The notes beneath the pieces were generated by a model that did no database searches, was not told where the DNA came from, and worked only from the letters and a program-made list of their open reading frames with translations. Both the position numbers and the translations under genes were made by a program. From NCBI RefSeq assembly GCF_003991205.1, contig NZ_RXOZ01000001.1, positions 1 to 64,000 of the forward strand: a stretch of 64,000 nt of DNA, given 5' to 3'. Below, one piece after another: positions 51,881-61,774 of this stretch (positions are counted from its first letter, which is position 1; each line of letters begins with the position of its first letter). The DNA comes from Georgenia sp. SYP-B2076 (GTDB lineage Bacteria > Actinomycetota > Actinomycetes > Actinomycetales > Actinomycetaceae).

Positions 51881-53577
51881 GGGCGGGGGGAGGGCGGTCC
51901 AGCGTGCACGGCCTGCTCGGCCTGTCCGGCGGCCCCGAGCTCCTCGGCCGCCACCGGCTCGTCGGCCGCCTGCTCCGCCGCCGCGCGCTCGGCCTCGGCC
52001 TGCTCGCCGGTCACGGCCTCCCCGCGCGCCACCATGCCGGCGACATCGGACAGCGCGATCTCGCGGATGAAGAAGGCGAGCACGAAGCCGATGGCGAGCA
52101 GCGGCACGAGGTACCAGAACGCCGGGGCGAGCGCGCCGGCGTAGGCGTCCACGACCCCCGACTTGATGGGCTCGGGCAGCGTCTGGACGATCTGCGGGGT
52201 CAGCGACGTCGGAGCCGCGTCGGCGCCCGTCCCGCCCTGCGGGGCCCCGGCGAAGACGCCCTCGAGCCCGTCGACGAGCCGCGTGGTGAAGATCGAGCTG
52301 AACAGCGCGGTGCCGACGGCGGCGCCGATCTCACGGAAGAAGTTGTTGGCGCTGGTGGCCGTGCCGAGCTCGTGGGGGTCGACGGCGTTCTGGACGGCCA
52401 GGACGACGGTCTGCATGACCAGGCCCAGTCCGGCGCCGAGCACGAAGATCATCGCGGAGTACTGGACCATGGTGATGTCGGCGGTGATGGTGGTCATCCA
52501 GATCAGCGCCGCGGTGGCGATGCCCATGCCGACGATCGTGTAGATCTTGTACCGGCCGGTCCTGGTGATGGCGATGCCGGAGCCGATCGCGGTGGCCATC
52601 ATCCCGACCATCATCGGGATCATGAGGAACCCGGACTGCGTGACGCCGGAGCCGGTGGCCATCTGCAGGAACGTGGGCAGGAAGCCCAGCGCCGCGAACA
52701 TGCCCATGCCGATGACCAGGCCGATGAGCGTGGACAGCGTGAACACGGAGTTCCGGAACAGCCGCATGGGCAGGATCGGGTCCGCCGCGCGCAGCTCGAC
52801 GGCGACGAAGGCGCCCCAGGCGAGCACGGTGCCGACGACGAGCGCGACGAGGCGGCCGTCGTCGAGGCTGTAGCTCCCGCCCAGGCTCTCCCAGGTCGCG
52901 AGGACGATGACGGCGGAGGTGGCGACCGCCATCAGCGCGGCGCCGAGGACGTCGACGCGCCGGTCCGACCGGTGGCTCGGCAGCTTGAGCGTGACCCAGG
53001 CGATGGCGAAGGCGAGGACGCCGAACGGCAGGTTGATCCAGAAGGCCCAGCGCCAGTCGTGGGAGTCGGTGAAGTAGCCGCCGAGCAGCGGTCCGGCCAC
53101 GGCGGCGACGCCGAACAGGGCGCCCATGGGGCCCATGTACTTCCCGCGCTCCTTGGCCGGCACGATGTCCGCGATGATGGCCTGGGACAGGATCATCAGG
53201 CCGCCGCCGCCCAGTCCCTGCACCCCGCGCCAGATCACGAGCTCGTTGAAGCTCCCCGCGAAGCCGGCCCCCGCCGACGCCACGGTGAACAGGCTGATGG
53301 CCAGGAGGAACGGGTACCGGCGCCCCCAGGAGTCGCCGGCCTTGCCGTACAGCGGCATAACGACGGCGACGGCGAGGATGTAGATGGTGATGAGCCAGCC
53401 CTGGTGCTCCACGCCGTTGAGCTCGCCGACGATCGTGGGCATCGCGGTGCTGATGATCGACTGGTCCAGCGAGGAGAGGAACATGCTCGCCATCAGGGCG
53501 GCGAAGATGAGCCACACCGTCCGGCGGTCCAGGACCACGAGTGGTCGGTCGGTCGCGGCGGTGGGTGTGGCGGTCAC
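51877..53577 (-). CDS. DHA2-family MFS drug exporter (EmrB/QacA type)
   Basis: The 566-residue protein has 14 hydrophobic segments, DHA2 motif LDQSIISTAMPTIVGEL in helix 1 (with the charged Asp), the A motif GKAGDSWGRRYPFLLAI and helix 5 motif GPLLGGYFTDSHDWRWAFWI. It should export drugs or other hydrophobic compounds against protons. The GTG at 53577 is chosen because AGGAG sits 6-8 bases upstream; the frame stays open another 39 codons without a better signal. The C-terminus is Glu/Ala-rich. Confidence 0.92.
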   Translation of the reverse strand: MTATPTAATDRPLVVLDRRTVWLIFAALMASMFLSSLDQSIISTAMPTIVGELNGVEHQGWLITIYILAVAVVMPLYGKAGDSWGRRYPFLLAISLFTVASAGAGFAGSFNELVIWRGVQGLGGGGLMILSQAIIADIVPAKERGKYMGPMGALFGVAAVAGPLLGGYFTDSHDWRWAFWINLPFGVLAFAIAWVTLKLPSHRSDRRVDVLGAALMAVATSAVIVLATWESLGGSYSLDDGRLVALVVGTVLAWGAFVAVELRAADPILPMRLFRNSVFTLSTLIGLVIGMGMFAALGFLPTFLQMATGSGVTQSGFLMIPMMVGMMATAIGSGIAITRTGRYKIYTIVGMGIATAALIWMTTITADITMVQYSAMIFVLGAGLGLVMQTVVLAVQNAVDPHELGTATSANNFFREIGAAVGTALFSSIFTTRLVDGLEGVFAGAPQGGTGADAAPTSLTPQIVQTLPEPIKSGVVDAYAGALAPAFWYLVPLLAIGFVLAFFIREIALSDVAGMVARGEAVTGEQAEAERAAAEQAADEPVAAEELGAAGQAEQAVHAGPPSPRP

Positions 53578-53835
53578 AGCGGTCTCCTGGGCGGGGCGCG
53601 TTCGTCGGATGGGGGCGGTGCAGCGGTCACGCCGTCGGGGCGGCGGCGCAGCCCCCTGCGGACCGACGGGGACCTCTGACCTCACGACCAGCATGAAAGG
53701 TAGCCGACGGGGGATGGCCGGATCGTCCCTATTGTTCGATGAGGCCCGTCACATCGTGAGAACACCGCCACGCGGCGCCGTCGGCGGCCGCCCGTCGACG
53801 CCGGCCGACCGTGCCTGCCCCACCTGCCAGACCGC

Positions 53836-54756
53836 TCAGAGGGACCGGTCCAGGATGTACTTCTGCACCGAGATGGAATCATGGTCGCCGAGGCCGCCCT
53901 CGACCATGGCGTCGAAGACCTCGTGCAGCACCGGCAGGACCTGGGCGGCCACGCCGGAGCGCTCCGCCTCGGCCGCGGCGAAGCCGAGGTCCTTGCGCAG
54001 GAACCGCGCCCGGCCGGCGGGCGGGTACTCGTGGGCGATGAGCTTGGCCTTCTTGACCTCGAGGATGCGGGAGCCGGCGTACCCCCCGCCCAGGAGGTCG
54101 AGCAGCTTGGCCAGGTCGAGCCCGGCGCGCTCGGCGATGACGCTGGCCTCGCCCAGCGCCACCGTCGTGGCCGCCACGATGAGCTGGTTGCAGGCCTTGG
54201 CGACCTCTCCCGCGCCGACCGGCCCGAGGTGGACGGCAGTGCCCATGGCGCCCAGCCACGGCATGACCCGGTCCACGTCGGCCCGGCCGCCGCCGACCAT
54301 GATCGACAGTGTGCCCGCGGCTGCCCCCTCGACCCCGCCGGAGACGGGTGCGTCGACCACGGTGAGGAGCCCGTCCGTGCGCCGGGTGAGATCGTCCGCG
54401 AGCTCGCGCACGCCGGTCGGTGCGCTGGTGGAGGAGATGACGAGCACCGTCGGCCCGGCGAGGCCCGCGAGCAGGCCGTCGTCGCCGTCGAGGAGCTCGG
54501 CCACCTCGGGAAGGTCGGGGAGCATGGAGATGACGACGTCGCAGCGGCCGGCCAGCTCGCGCGGGGTGTCGGCCCAGTGCGCCCCGGAGTCGACCAGGTC
54601 GGCGGCGCTGGACTGGCGGCGGCTGTGCACCCAGAGCTCGCCGCCGTGTTTCGCCGCCGCGCGCAGCAGGTGGTGCGCCATCGGCTGGCCCATCAGGCCG
54701 AGGCCGATGAAGCCGACCCGCCCAGGCCCCCCGCCGCGCTCCGCCTCGTCCGGCAT
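53836..54756 (-). CDS. NAD(P)-dependent beta-hydroxyacid dehydrogenase (HIBADH family)
   Basis: The 306-residue enzyme has the N-terminal cofactor motif VGFIGLGLMGQPMA, the substrate-binding DAPVSGGVEGAAAGTLSIM, the catalytic lysine in GAGEVAKACNQLI and the KDLGFAAAEAE helix of the 3-hydroxyisobutyrate/6-phosphogluconate dehydrogenase superfamily. The substrate among hydroxy acids is not clear (tartronate semialdehyde and 3-hydroxyisobutyrate are options). The ATG at 54756 follows GAGGAGG by 5 bases. Confidence 0.9.
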   Translation of the reverse strand: MPDEAERGGGPGRVGFIGLGLMGQPMAHHLLRAAAKHGGELWVHSRRQSSAADLVDSGAHWADTPRELAGRCDVVISMLPDLPEVAELLDGDDGLLAGLAGPTVLVISSTSAPTGVRELADDLTRRTDGLLTVVDAPVSGGVEGAAAGTLSIMVGGGRADVDRVMPWLGAMGTAVHLGPVGAGEVAKACNQLIVAATTVALGEASVIAERAGLDLAKLLDLLGGGYAGSRILEVKKAKLIAHEYPPAGRARFLRKDLGFAAAEAERSGVAAQVLPVLHEVFDAMVEGGLGDHDSISVQKYILDRSL

Positions 54757-55091
54757 GCGAGCCTCCTCGTTACGGACACCGATGGATCTCGGGCGCACTC
54801 TGCCACGTCATCAGCGAAGTGCCCCATAGGTGGGGCGGGAGTGAACCGCGCGGGGTCGAGGAGGCACCTCATCTCCCCCTCCAGCACCGTTCATGGGGCA
54901 TCGAGGTCCCGCTGGCGCCGCCCGCGTGCCGGCGAAGCCACCTTCCGACGGCCGGCCCCGCACATTTACTATTCCAGCAGGCGAACGTCCGTTTTACTCC
55001 GTAAACTCGTACCACCAGGAGCGTGGCCGGTCTGGCCGGCAGGAGACTGCGATCGCCGTCTCCTCGACGCCCCGGCGGAGAGGACTATTGG
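54757..55091. promoter_or_regulatory. Divergent promoter region with two dyads
   Basis: No gene is supported between the dehydrogenase and STAS genes. Two dyads are visible: TTTAC-TCC-GTAAA (54993-55005), an operator-like sequence in an AT-rich patch, and AGGAGAC-N10-GTCTCCT (55041-55064), which would form a hairpin in the leader of the STAS gene 28 bases before its start. Confidence 0.35.
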
Positions 55092-55502
55092 ATGGGACAC
55101 GACACCCCGGCACCGATCAGGACTGCGCACGAGGTGGGATGGGTCTCGGTCCTCGGGTCGGAGGCACGCACCCGCCTCGTGCTCAGCGGCGAGCTGGACG
55201 AGAGCGTGTTCCCAGACCTCGCCGCGGCCGTCGACCTTGCCGTCACCCGTGGCGTGCCGGTCGACATCGACGCGCGGAGCACGACGTTCATGGACTCCTC
55301 GACCGTGGTGACGCTGGCCCGGCTGGCGGCGCGCCTGACGCACCCGCCGCGCCTCATCCAGCCGCCCGAGATCCTCCGGTTCCTCCTGGACGTGACGAAC
55401 CTGCACGAGACCATGGAGATCCTCGAGGAGGACCCCGACTTCGACGGGACACCGCTGACGCCCGGCCGGCGCGCCATGGAGGCCGCCGCACCCCAGGGCT
55501 GA
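55092..55502 (+). CDS. STAS-domain protein (anti-sigma factor antagonist-like)
   Basis: The 136-residue protein has a single STAS domain: LVLSGELDESVFPDLAAAVD, then the strand-turn STTFMDSSTVVTLARLA whose first Ser lies where kinase-regulated antagonists are phosphorylated (the usual FMDSSG context). It probably takes part in a partner-switching cascade controlling a sigma factor or another enzyme; no kinase or sigma gene is nearby. AGAGG precedes the ATG by 8 bases. Confidence 0.8.
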   Translation: MGHDTPAPIRTAHEVGWVSVLGSEARTRLVLSGELDESVFPDLAAAVDLAVTRGVPVDIDARSTTFMDSSTVVTLARLAARLTHPPRLIQPPEILRFLLDVTNLHETMEILEEDPDFDGTPLTPGRRAMEAAAPQG

Positions 55503-55552
55503 GGCGCTACCGCTGAGGCCCCCGGACCTGAGGCGCCGGGGTCGAGGGGCCG

Positions 55553-56794
55553 CTAGGCGGACGCCGACTCGATCACCTCGCACGCCGTCCGCGCCGCCGC
55601 GTCGAAGTCGACCCGCGCGGCGAGGCCCGCGCACCGGCCTCGGACCCGCGCGTCGCCAAGGAGCCCGTCGAGCGCCGCCGCGACCCGCGTCCCGGTGACC
55701 TTCGCCGGGTCCAGGCGCGCGGCCACGCCCAGCCTGACGAGCCGGTCCGCGTTGTCGGGCTGGTCATGGGCGTAGGGGACCACGAGCTGGGGCACCCCCG
55801 CCGCCAGCGCCTGCGCCGCCGTCCCGATCCCGCCGTGGTGGACCAGCGCGGCGGCACGGGAGAGCAGCAGTCCCAGCGGCGCCCAGTCTGCATGCAGCAT
55901 GCCCGCCGGCAGGCGCGTCGGGAGCTGGTCGTGGAAGCGTGTGAGCAGGATGGCGCGCCGGCCGAGCGCCTGGGCGGCGTCGATGGCGGCCGAGTAGAGC
56001 CGCTCGCCGTGCCGCATCGCCGAGCCGGCGGTTACGACCACCGGCGCGTCGCCACGGACGAGGAAGTCCTCGACCTCGGGCTCCAGCACCGCGCCGGCGG
56101 GCCGGTGGCTCACGAACCCGGCCAGGACGAGGTTCTGCGGCCAGTCCGGCCGGGGCGCGGCGAACCAGCTGGGGAAGAGGCCCAGCACCCGCACGGGCGA
56201 GTGGAGCCACCGGCCGAGGGCCCGTGACACGGGCGGCAGGCCGAGCTCGGCGCGGTACGCGTTGAGCGGGGGCGTGACGACGGGGTCGACGAACCGGCGC
56301 TCGACGACCCGCAGCCGCCACGCCTGGACCGCCACGGGCAGCCAGTCCGGCGCCTTCACACCGCCCAGGTCGGCGTTGTCATAGGCGCTGAGGAACAGGG
56401 TGGGCTGCAGGTCGACGGTCACCAGCGGGAACCCGAGCCGCTCCTGCGCCAGCCGCGCCCCGAACGTCAGGCTCGACGCAGCCACCACGGTGTCCCGCGG
56501 GTCGAGACCGGCGAGGTACTCGTACGTCGGGCGCATCGCCGGGGCGATGCCCTCACGGGTGACGGTCCGCAGCGCCCGCTGCGGGTGCCACAGGTCGGGG
56601 TTCTCCATGGTGCGCTCGAAGTGCGCCGCCGTGCCCAGGGGCACCATCTCGAGGCCGGCCTCCTCGACGGTCGACCGGAAGTAGTCGCTGACCATCACCG
56701 TGACCTGGTGCCCGCGGGCCAGCAGCGCCGTGCCGACCTCCACCATCGGGAGCACGTCCCCGGCGCTGCCCACGGTCGGCAGGACGACGTGCAC
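55553..56794 (-). CDS. Glycosyltransferase, UGT/MGT-like (GT1 family)
   Basis: The 413-residue protein has the GT-B fold typical of macrolide/natural-product glycosyltransferases: the N-terminal VVLPTVGSAGDVLPMVEVG, the sugar-donor motif LVHHGGIGTAAQALAAGVPQ and PYAHDQPDNADR. It probably attaches a sugar to a small hydrophobic compound. It stands alone, without sugar-biosynthesis genes. Upstream is a repeat-rich region. The acceptor is unknown. Confidence 0.88.
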   Translation of the reverse strand: MHVVLPTVGSAGDVLPMVEVGTALLARGHQVTVMVSDYFRSTVEEAGLEMVPLGTAAHFERTMENPDLWHPQRALRTVTREGIAPAMRPTYEYLAGLDPRDTVVAASSLTFGARLAQERLGFPLVTVDLQPTLFLSAYDNADLGGVKAPDWLPVAVQAWRLRVVERRFVDPVVTPPLNAYRAELGLPPVSRALGRWLHSPVRVLGLFPSWFAAPRPDWPQNLVLAGFVSHRPAGAVLEPEVEDFLVRGDAPVVVTAGSAMRHGERLYSAAIDAAQALGRRAILLTRFHDQLPTRLPAGMLHADWAPLGLLLSRAAALVHHGGIGTAAQALAAGVPQLVVPYAHDQPDNADRLVRLGVAARLDPAKVTGTRVAAALDGLLGDARVRGRCAGLAARVDFDAAARTACEVIESASA

Positions 56795-56866
56795 GGCGCC
56801 CCCAGGTGTCCCGCCGCGCCCGGGCCGGCGCGCGTCCAGGCACGAGTATGGGCGGGGCGGGACCGG

Positions 56867-57006
56867 TCCACACCTGGGCGCGCTTCACACCTGGGCGGGG
56901 CTCCACACCCGAGTGCGGTTCCACACCTGGGCGCGGCGCGACCACCCATGCGCGCCGCGCGTCCACGCATGACCGGCCACGTGCGCCGCGCGTCCACGCA
57001 TGACCG
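56867..57006. repeat. Tandem repeats between the glycosyltransferase and lipoprotein genes
   Basis: Four imperfect 17-18-bp units with core TCCACACCTGGGCG run from 56867 to 56937. After them a 24-bp unit (GCGCCGCGCGTCCACGCATG...) occurs at 56952 and again at 56983. They lie in the 351-base gap 56795-57145, which has no supported gene. Replication slippage is the likely origin. Confidence 0.75.
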
Positions 57007-57145
57007 AGCGTGGTCGCCATGCCGGCCGCCGGCCCGGCGAGCCTGGTCGCCAGGCCGGCCGTCGGGCGCGGGTGACGCGCGGTTCCGTTGGCCCGGCGCC
57101 GGGCCGCTGCGCACAATGGAGGCACCCACGACCCAGGAGCCCTCC

Positions 57146-57613
57146 TTGCGCACCTTCCGGACCACCACAGCCACCGCCCTCGCCGCGGCGCTCGCCCTCT
57201 CGGTCGCCGGCTGCTCCAGCGACGGCCAGACGCCCGACCTCGGCGAGGTCAAGGCGTCGGTCTCCTCCGCCGTCGAGGGCGCCCGGGCGAGCGTGGAGGA
57301 GGCCCGGTCCGCGATCGACGACGTCAAGGCCCGGCTCGACGACATCGCGCCCGAGGCGCGGCCCAAGGTGGAGGAGGCGATCAGCTCCTCCAGCACCGCG
57401 ATCGAGGACGCCAAGGCGGCCCTGGACGAGGCCAAGGCCTCCGCCGGGCCGTCCGCGAGCGCCGCCAGGGCCGAGGCCGAGGCGGCGCTGGAGGCGGCGC
57501 GGGCCAAGCTCGACGAGGCGAAGGCGTCGGTGGACGAGGACTCGCGGTCGGCGCTGGACTCGCTCTCGGCCAAGGTCGACGAGCTCCGGGCAGACCTGGA
57601 GTCGCAGGGCTGA
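57146..57613 (+). CDS. Small coiled-coil lipoprotein
   Basis: The 155-residue protein has a lipoprotein signal ([20 protein letters not shown] then AGCSSD) and an Ala/Glu/Lys-rich mature part made of heptads ([40 protein letters not shown]) that should form a long coiled coil outside the membrane. I do not recognise a named family. The TTG at 57146 follows AGGAG by 6 bases and gives a proper signal peptide; an ATG at 57116 would add ten residues before it. Confidence 0.75.
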   Translation: MRTFRTTTATALAAALALSVAGCSSDGQTPDLGEVKASVSSAVEGARASVEEARSAIDDVKARLDDIAPEARPKVEEAISSSSTAIEDAKAALDEAKASAGPSASAARAEAEAALEAARAKLDEAKASVDEDSRSALDSLSAKVDELRADLESQG

Positions 57614-57659
57614 GGCCTCCCGGGTCGCCGCCCGCGCCGGCGTGACGTTCACTGTGCGC

Positions 57660-58664
<1,005 letters not shown>

Positions 58665-58726
58665 GACGGCGCCGCCATGCCGGCCGGGTCAGCAGGGATC
58701 GGGGTACGCCGGACGGGCCAGCTGGG

Positions 58727-59428
58727 TCAGCGCGGACCGGGTCGGCGCGGGTCGATGCCCTTGCGGGCCTTGAGCCGGGCGAGCTCGTCCTCGACGGCGG
58801 GGCCCGTCTCCAGCTCCTCGAACGCCGCCCGCACGCGCGCGGAGTCGGGATCCGTCCAGGCCAGCTCCTCGCGGGCGGCGGCGTGCGCCTGCAGCTGCCG
58901 CACCTGCCGCTCGGCCTCCAGCGCCGCGGCGCGCGCGACGGCCGCCCCCCGGGCGGAGGCGTCCAGGCCCTGCTCCAGCTGCAGCGACGCGCGGGCGACG
59001 GCGTGGTCGGCCCGCAGCGCCCGGTAGCGCGCCTCGGACTCCCGCGCCCGGTCCTCGAGGTGCGCCGCGGCGCGCTCGAGCCGGTGGACCGTGGCGTCGA
59101 GCGCGCGCCACTGCGCGTCCAGCGCCTGGAGCCGGTCGCGGACGGTGAGGCCGCGCCGCAGGTGCTCGCGGGCGCCGTCGTCGTCCCCGGCGGCCACCGC
59201 GGCCTCCGCCTGGCGGCCCAGGTGCGCGACCTCCGCCGTCGCCCGTTCGCCGAGCAGCTCCACCCGCCGCCGCTCGACGACGAGGTCCGCCACGGCACGG
59301 CGCGCCTCATCGAGGCGCGCCAGCTGCTGGAGGCGGGCGGCCTCGAACGTCGCGATCGGGTCCGTCGGCGTCTGCCTGGCCGCCTTGTTGGCGCGCAGGA
59401 TGCGGGGGAGGCGTCGTCCGATCGGCAT
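58727..59428 (-). CDS. PspA/IM30-like coiled-coil protein
   Basis: The 233-residue protein is almost wholly helical with long Ala/Arg/Glu heptads (LDEARRAVADLVVERRRVEL, ARYRALRADHAVARASLQLE) and no membrane segment, which fits the PspA/IM30 family of membrane-stabilising proteins. The C-terminal ELARLKARKGID is a typical family end. The ATG at 59428 follows AAGGACC. It is co-transcribed with the membrane protein gene 28 bases upstream. Family assignment is by pattern only. Confidence 0.7.
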   Translation of the reverse strand: MPIGRRLPRILRANKAARQTPTDPIATFEAARLQQLARLDEARRAVADLVVERRRVELLGERATAEVAHLGRQAEAAVAAGDDDGAREHLRRGLTVRDRLQALDAQWRALDATVHRLERAAAHLEDRARESEARYRALRADHAVARASLQLEQGLDASARGAAVARAAALEAERQVRQLQAHAAAREELAWTDPDSARVRAAFEELETGPAVEDELARLKARKGIDPRRPGPR

Positions 59429-59456
59429 GGGCGGTCCTTCGTCCTGGTCGGCGACG

Positions 59457-60068
59457 TCAGGCGGTCTTGCGGCTGCCGTACCAGCCGTGCCACGCCTGCA
59501 GCGCGTCGACCTCGAGGGACAGGTGCGATCCCGCGTCCCCCAGCTGGGCACCGCCGACGGTGAACCCGCTCTGCAGCACGGACTCGCGCAGCTGCGCCGT
59601 CAGGCGCCCGTGCTGCTCGACCTGCGCGTCGAGGCCGGCGGCGAGGGAGCGCTTGAGGGCGAGGTCCGGCTCGCGCTCCGCGAGCCGGAGCTGCTCGTCG
59701 AGCAGGCTCGCCGTCCGGGCCAGGCGCTCGGCGACGAACGGCATGTCGCCGACGGGCCGGCCCTGCTCCCGGGCCGCCGCGAGGGACCTGCCGGTGGCCT
59801 CCACCGAGCGTCGCAGCTCGAGCCTCATCCGGGCCAGCCGGCGCCCGGGCGCGTCGCCCGCCACCGCGCGGACCGCGAGCCCTCCCCGGTCCACGTTGCG
59901 GCGCACGACGCCGGAGCGGCGGATCCGCCGGACCACGAGCCACGTGGTCAGCGCGACCGCCGTCATGCCCAGCACCAGGATCGTCCCGCCCACCAGGGCG
60001 ACCTGTGCGAGGACGTCGACCAGCCCGGCGGTGGGATCCGCCCCAGGTGCAGCACTCACGCGTCTCAC
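59457..60068 (-). CDS. Membrane-anchored helical protein of unknown function
   Basis: The 203-residue protein has one transmembrane helix near the N-terminus (LAQVALVGGTILVLGMTAVA), a basic stretch (RRIRRSGVVRR), and a helical cytoplasmic domain. I do not recognise it. It precedes a PspA-like gene by 28 bases, so it may be its membrane partner, as other PspA operons have. Confidence 0.7.
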   Translation of the reverse strand: MRRVSAAPGADPTAGLVDVLAQVALVGGTILVLGMTAVALTTWLVVRRIRRSGVVRRNVDRGGLAVRAVAGDAPGRRLARMRLELRRSVEATGRSLAAAREQGRPVGDMPFVAERLARTASLLDEQLRLAEREPDLALKRSLAAGLDAQVEQHGRLTAQLRESVLQSGFTVGGAQLGDAGSHLSLEVDALQAWHGWYGSRKTA

Positions 60069-60162
60069 TCCCCGCCGTCGTCGCGTGTGGGCAACGGGCC
60101 CACGTCCTCACCATACGGGCCGTCGGCTCGCCGGTAGAAGCATCGGGCCACCTCGGTTTGCC

Positions 60163-60630
60163 TCAGCGCCCGGCGAGGTACTCCCGGTACGCCGGCAGCG
60201 TCCCGTCCAGGACCGGGACCTGGACGTCCTGCGCACCGGCGGCCGGGCTGGAGACCGTGGCCGGCACGGTCGCGCCCGGCTCCGCGTCCACCGGGGGCGT
60301 GGTGACGCGGGCGTCGGAGAAGTTCGTCCCGGTGGCGGCCGGGGCCGGGAAACGCTTGGTGAACCCCATCCCGGGGATGTCGATGGTGACGGAGGTGTCC
60401 TGGCTGGTGTTGTTCGCGACCGCGCCCAGCAGGTACCCGTCCTGGCCCTTGCCGGGCGTGAGGATCAGGAGGTTCTCGACGGACACGCCGTCCGTGAGGC
60501 GCACCAGGATCCCGTCGCTGGGGGCGTAGTCCAGCTGGGTGGTGATGGGGTTGGCGGACGAGCAGCCGCCGAGCGTCAGGGCGCCGCCCAGCGCCGCGAT
60601 CACGGCGCGCCGGGCCAGGCGGAGGGCCAC
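60163..60630 (-). CDS. Lipoprotein of unknown function
   Basis: The 155-residue protein has a lipoprotein signal (ARRAVIAALGGALTLGGCSS). The mature part is beta-rich, opens DYAPSDGILVRLTDGVSVEN and has VANNTSQDTSVTIDIPG, an immunoglobulin-like layout seen in small actinobacterial lipoproteins. The GTG at 60630 follows AAGGAG by 6 bases. It is 94 bases downstream of the membrane protein gene and ends YREYLAGR. Confidence 0.78.
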   Translation of the reverse strand: MALRLARRAVIAALGGALTLGGCSSANPITTQLDYAPSDGILVRLTDGVSVENLLILTPGKGQDGYLLGAVANNTSQDTSVTIDIPGMGFTKRFPAPAATGTNFSDARVTTPPVDAEPGATVPATVSSPAAGAQDVQVPVLDGTLPAYREYLAGR

Positions 60631-60705
60631 GGTGAGCTCCTTCCACGGGGTGCGCACCACGCTAGGTGCCCCGGTGGCGCCGTGCACGCCGGCCGCCGTG
60701 GCGGC

Positions 60706-61680
60706 TCAGCGCCGCAGCCGGCGCGCCGCCAGGGCGGCGCCCGCGAGCACGCCCGCGCCGACGATCCGGCGCCGCGCGGTCCGCCGCCGGCCGCCGTAGC
60801 CGCCGGAGACCTCGGCGTCGCGGGGCGCGGCGGACGGCTCGTAGAGGTTGCCCGGCGTGCGGGGCGCCGTCCGCGTCCGGGAAAGGTGGGTCCGGCGGAC
60901 CAGGACGGCCATGAGGGTCTCCGTCGTCCGCGGCATGACCTTGTGCTGGAGCGCGAACGCCTTCCCCAGGGGGCCGACCGCGACCTCGCGCCGCGGGAAC
61001 CGGGCCACGTCGACGATCGTGCGAGCCACCCGCTCGGCGGCGTACACGGGCGGCACCGGCGCGAGCTCCCGGCCGGTGTAGTTGGCGGCCTGGCGGTAGT
61101 ACGGGGTGTCGATGCTCGCCGGCAGCACCGTGCTCACCTTGATGGTGGAGAGCCCGTCCAGGAAGAGCTCGGAGCGCAGGCTGACGCCCAGCGCCTTCAC
61201 CGCGGCCTTCGACATCGAGTATGCCGCCGTGTACGGCTGGGGCACCTCCCCCACGATGGACGAGACGTTGACGAGCACCCCGGAGCCCTGGCGGCGCATC
61301 TGCCGCAGCGCGGCCCGCGACCCGTGGAAGTACCCCATCACGTTGACGTCGATCACCCGCCGGAAGTCCTCGATTGGGACGTCGAGGAAGGGCGCGACGA
61401 ACCCGACGGCGGCGTTGTTGACCCACACGTCGATGCGGCCGAACTCCGCCACCGTGCGGGCGGCCAGGCGCTTGACGGCCTCGGCGTCGCTCATGTCGGT
61501 GGGCACCGCAAGGGCCCGGGCGCCGCGCCGCTGGCACCGTTCCACGAGGGAGCGCAGCGCCTCCTCCCGGCGTGCCGCCACCACCACGACGGCGCCCTTG
61601 CGCGCGAACCGCAGGGCGGTCGCGCGCCCGATGCCGCTCGAGGCGCCCGTAACGACGACGACGGAGTCCCTGATGCGCAT
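60706..61680 (-). CDS. Short-chain dehydrogenase/reductase with C-terminal extension
   Basis: The 324-residue SDR has TGASSGIGR at the N-terminus, NNAAVG, the Ser in NVSSIVGE and the YSMSK pair. The last 70 residues form a basic extension with a short hydrophobic end (AGVLAGAALAARRLRR), possibly a membrane contact. The start is the ATG at 61680, where MRIRDSVVVVTG opens the fold. The substrate is unknown. Confidence 0.88.
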   Translation of the reverse strand: MRIRDSVVVVTGASSGIGRATALRFARKGAVVVVAARREEALRSLVERCQRRGARALAVPTDMSDAEAVKRLAARTVAEFGRIDVWVNNAAVGFVAPFLDVPIEDFRRVIDVNVMGYFHGSRAALRQMRRQGSGVLVNVSSIVGEVPQPYTAAYSMSKAAVKALGVSLRSELFLDGLSTIKVSTVLPASIDTPYYRQAANYTGRELAPVPPVYAAERVARTIVDVARFPRREVAVGPLGKAFALQHKVMPRTTETLMAVLVRRTHLSRTRTAPRTPGNLYEPSAAPRDAEVSGGYGGRRRTARRRIVGAGVLAGAALAARRLRR

Positions 61681-61774
61681 GGCGCCCCCTTGCTCGTCGT
61701 CCGACCATACGGTCGACCCGGATCGGACGCATGGGGGCCGGAAACAGCCGTGCGGGGTGCCCGGCCGCGTGTCC

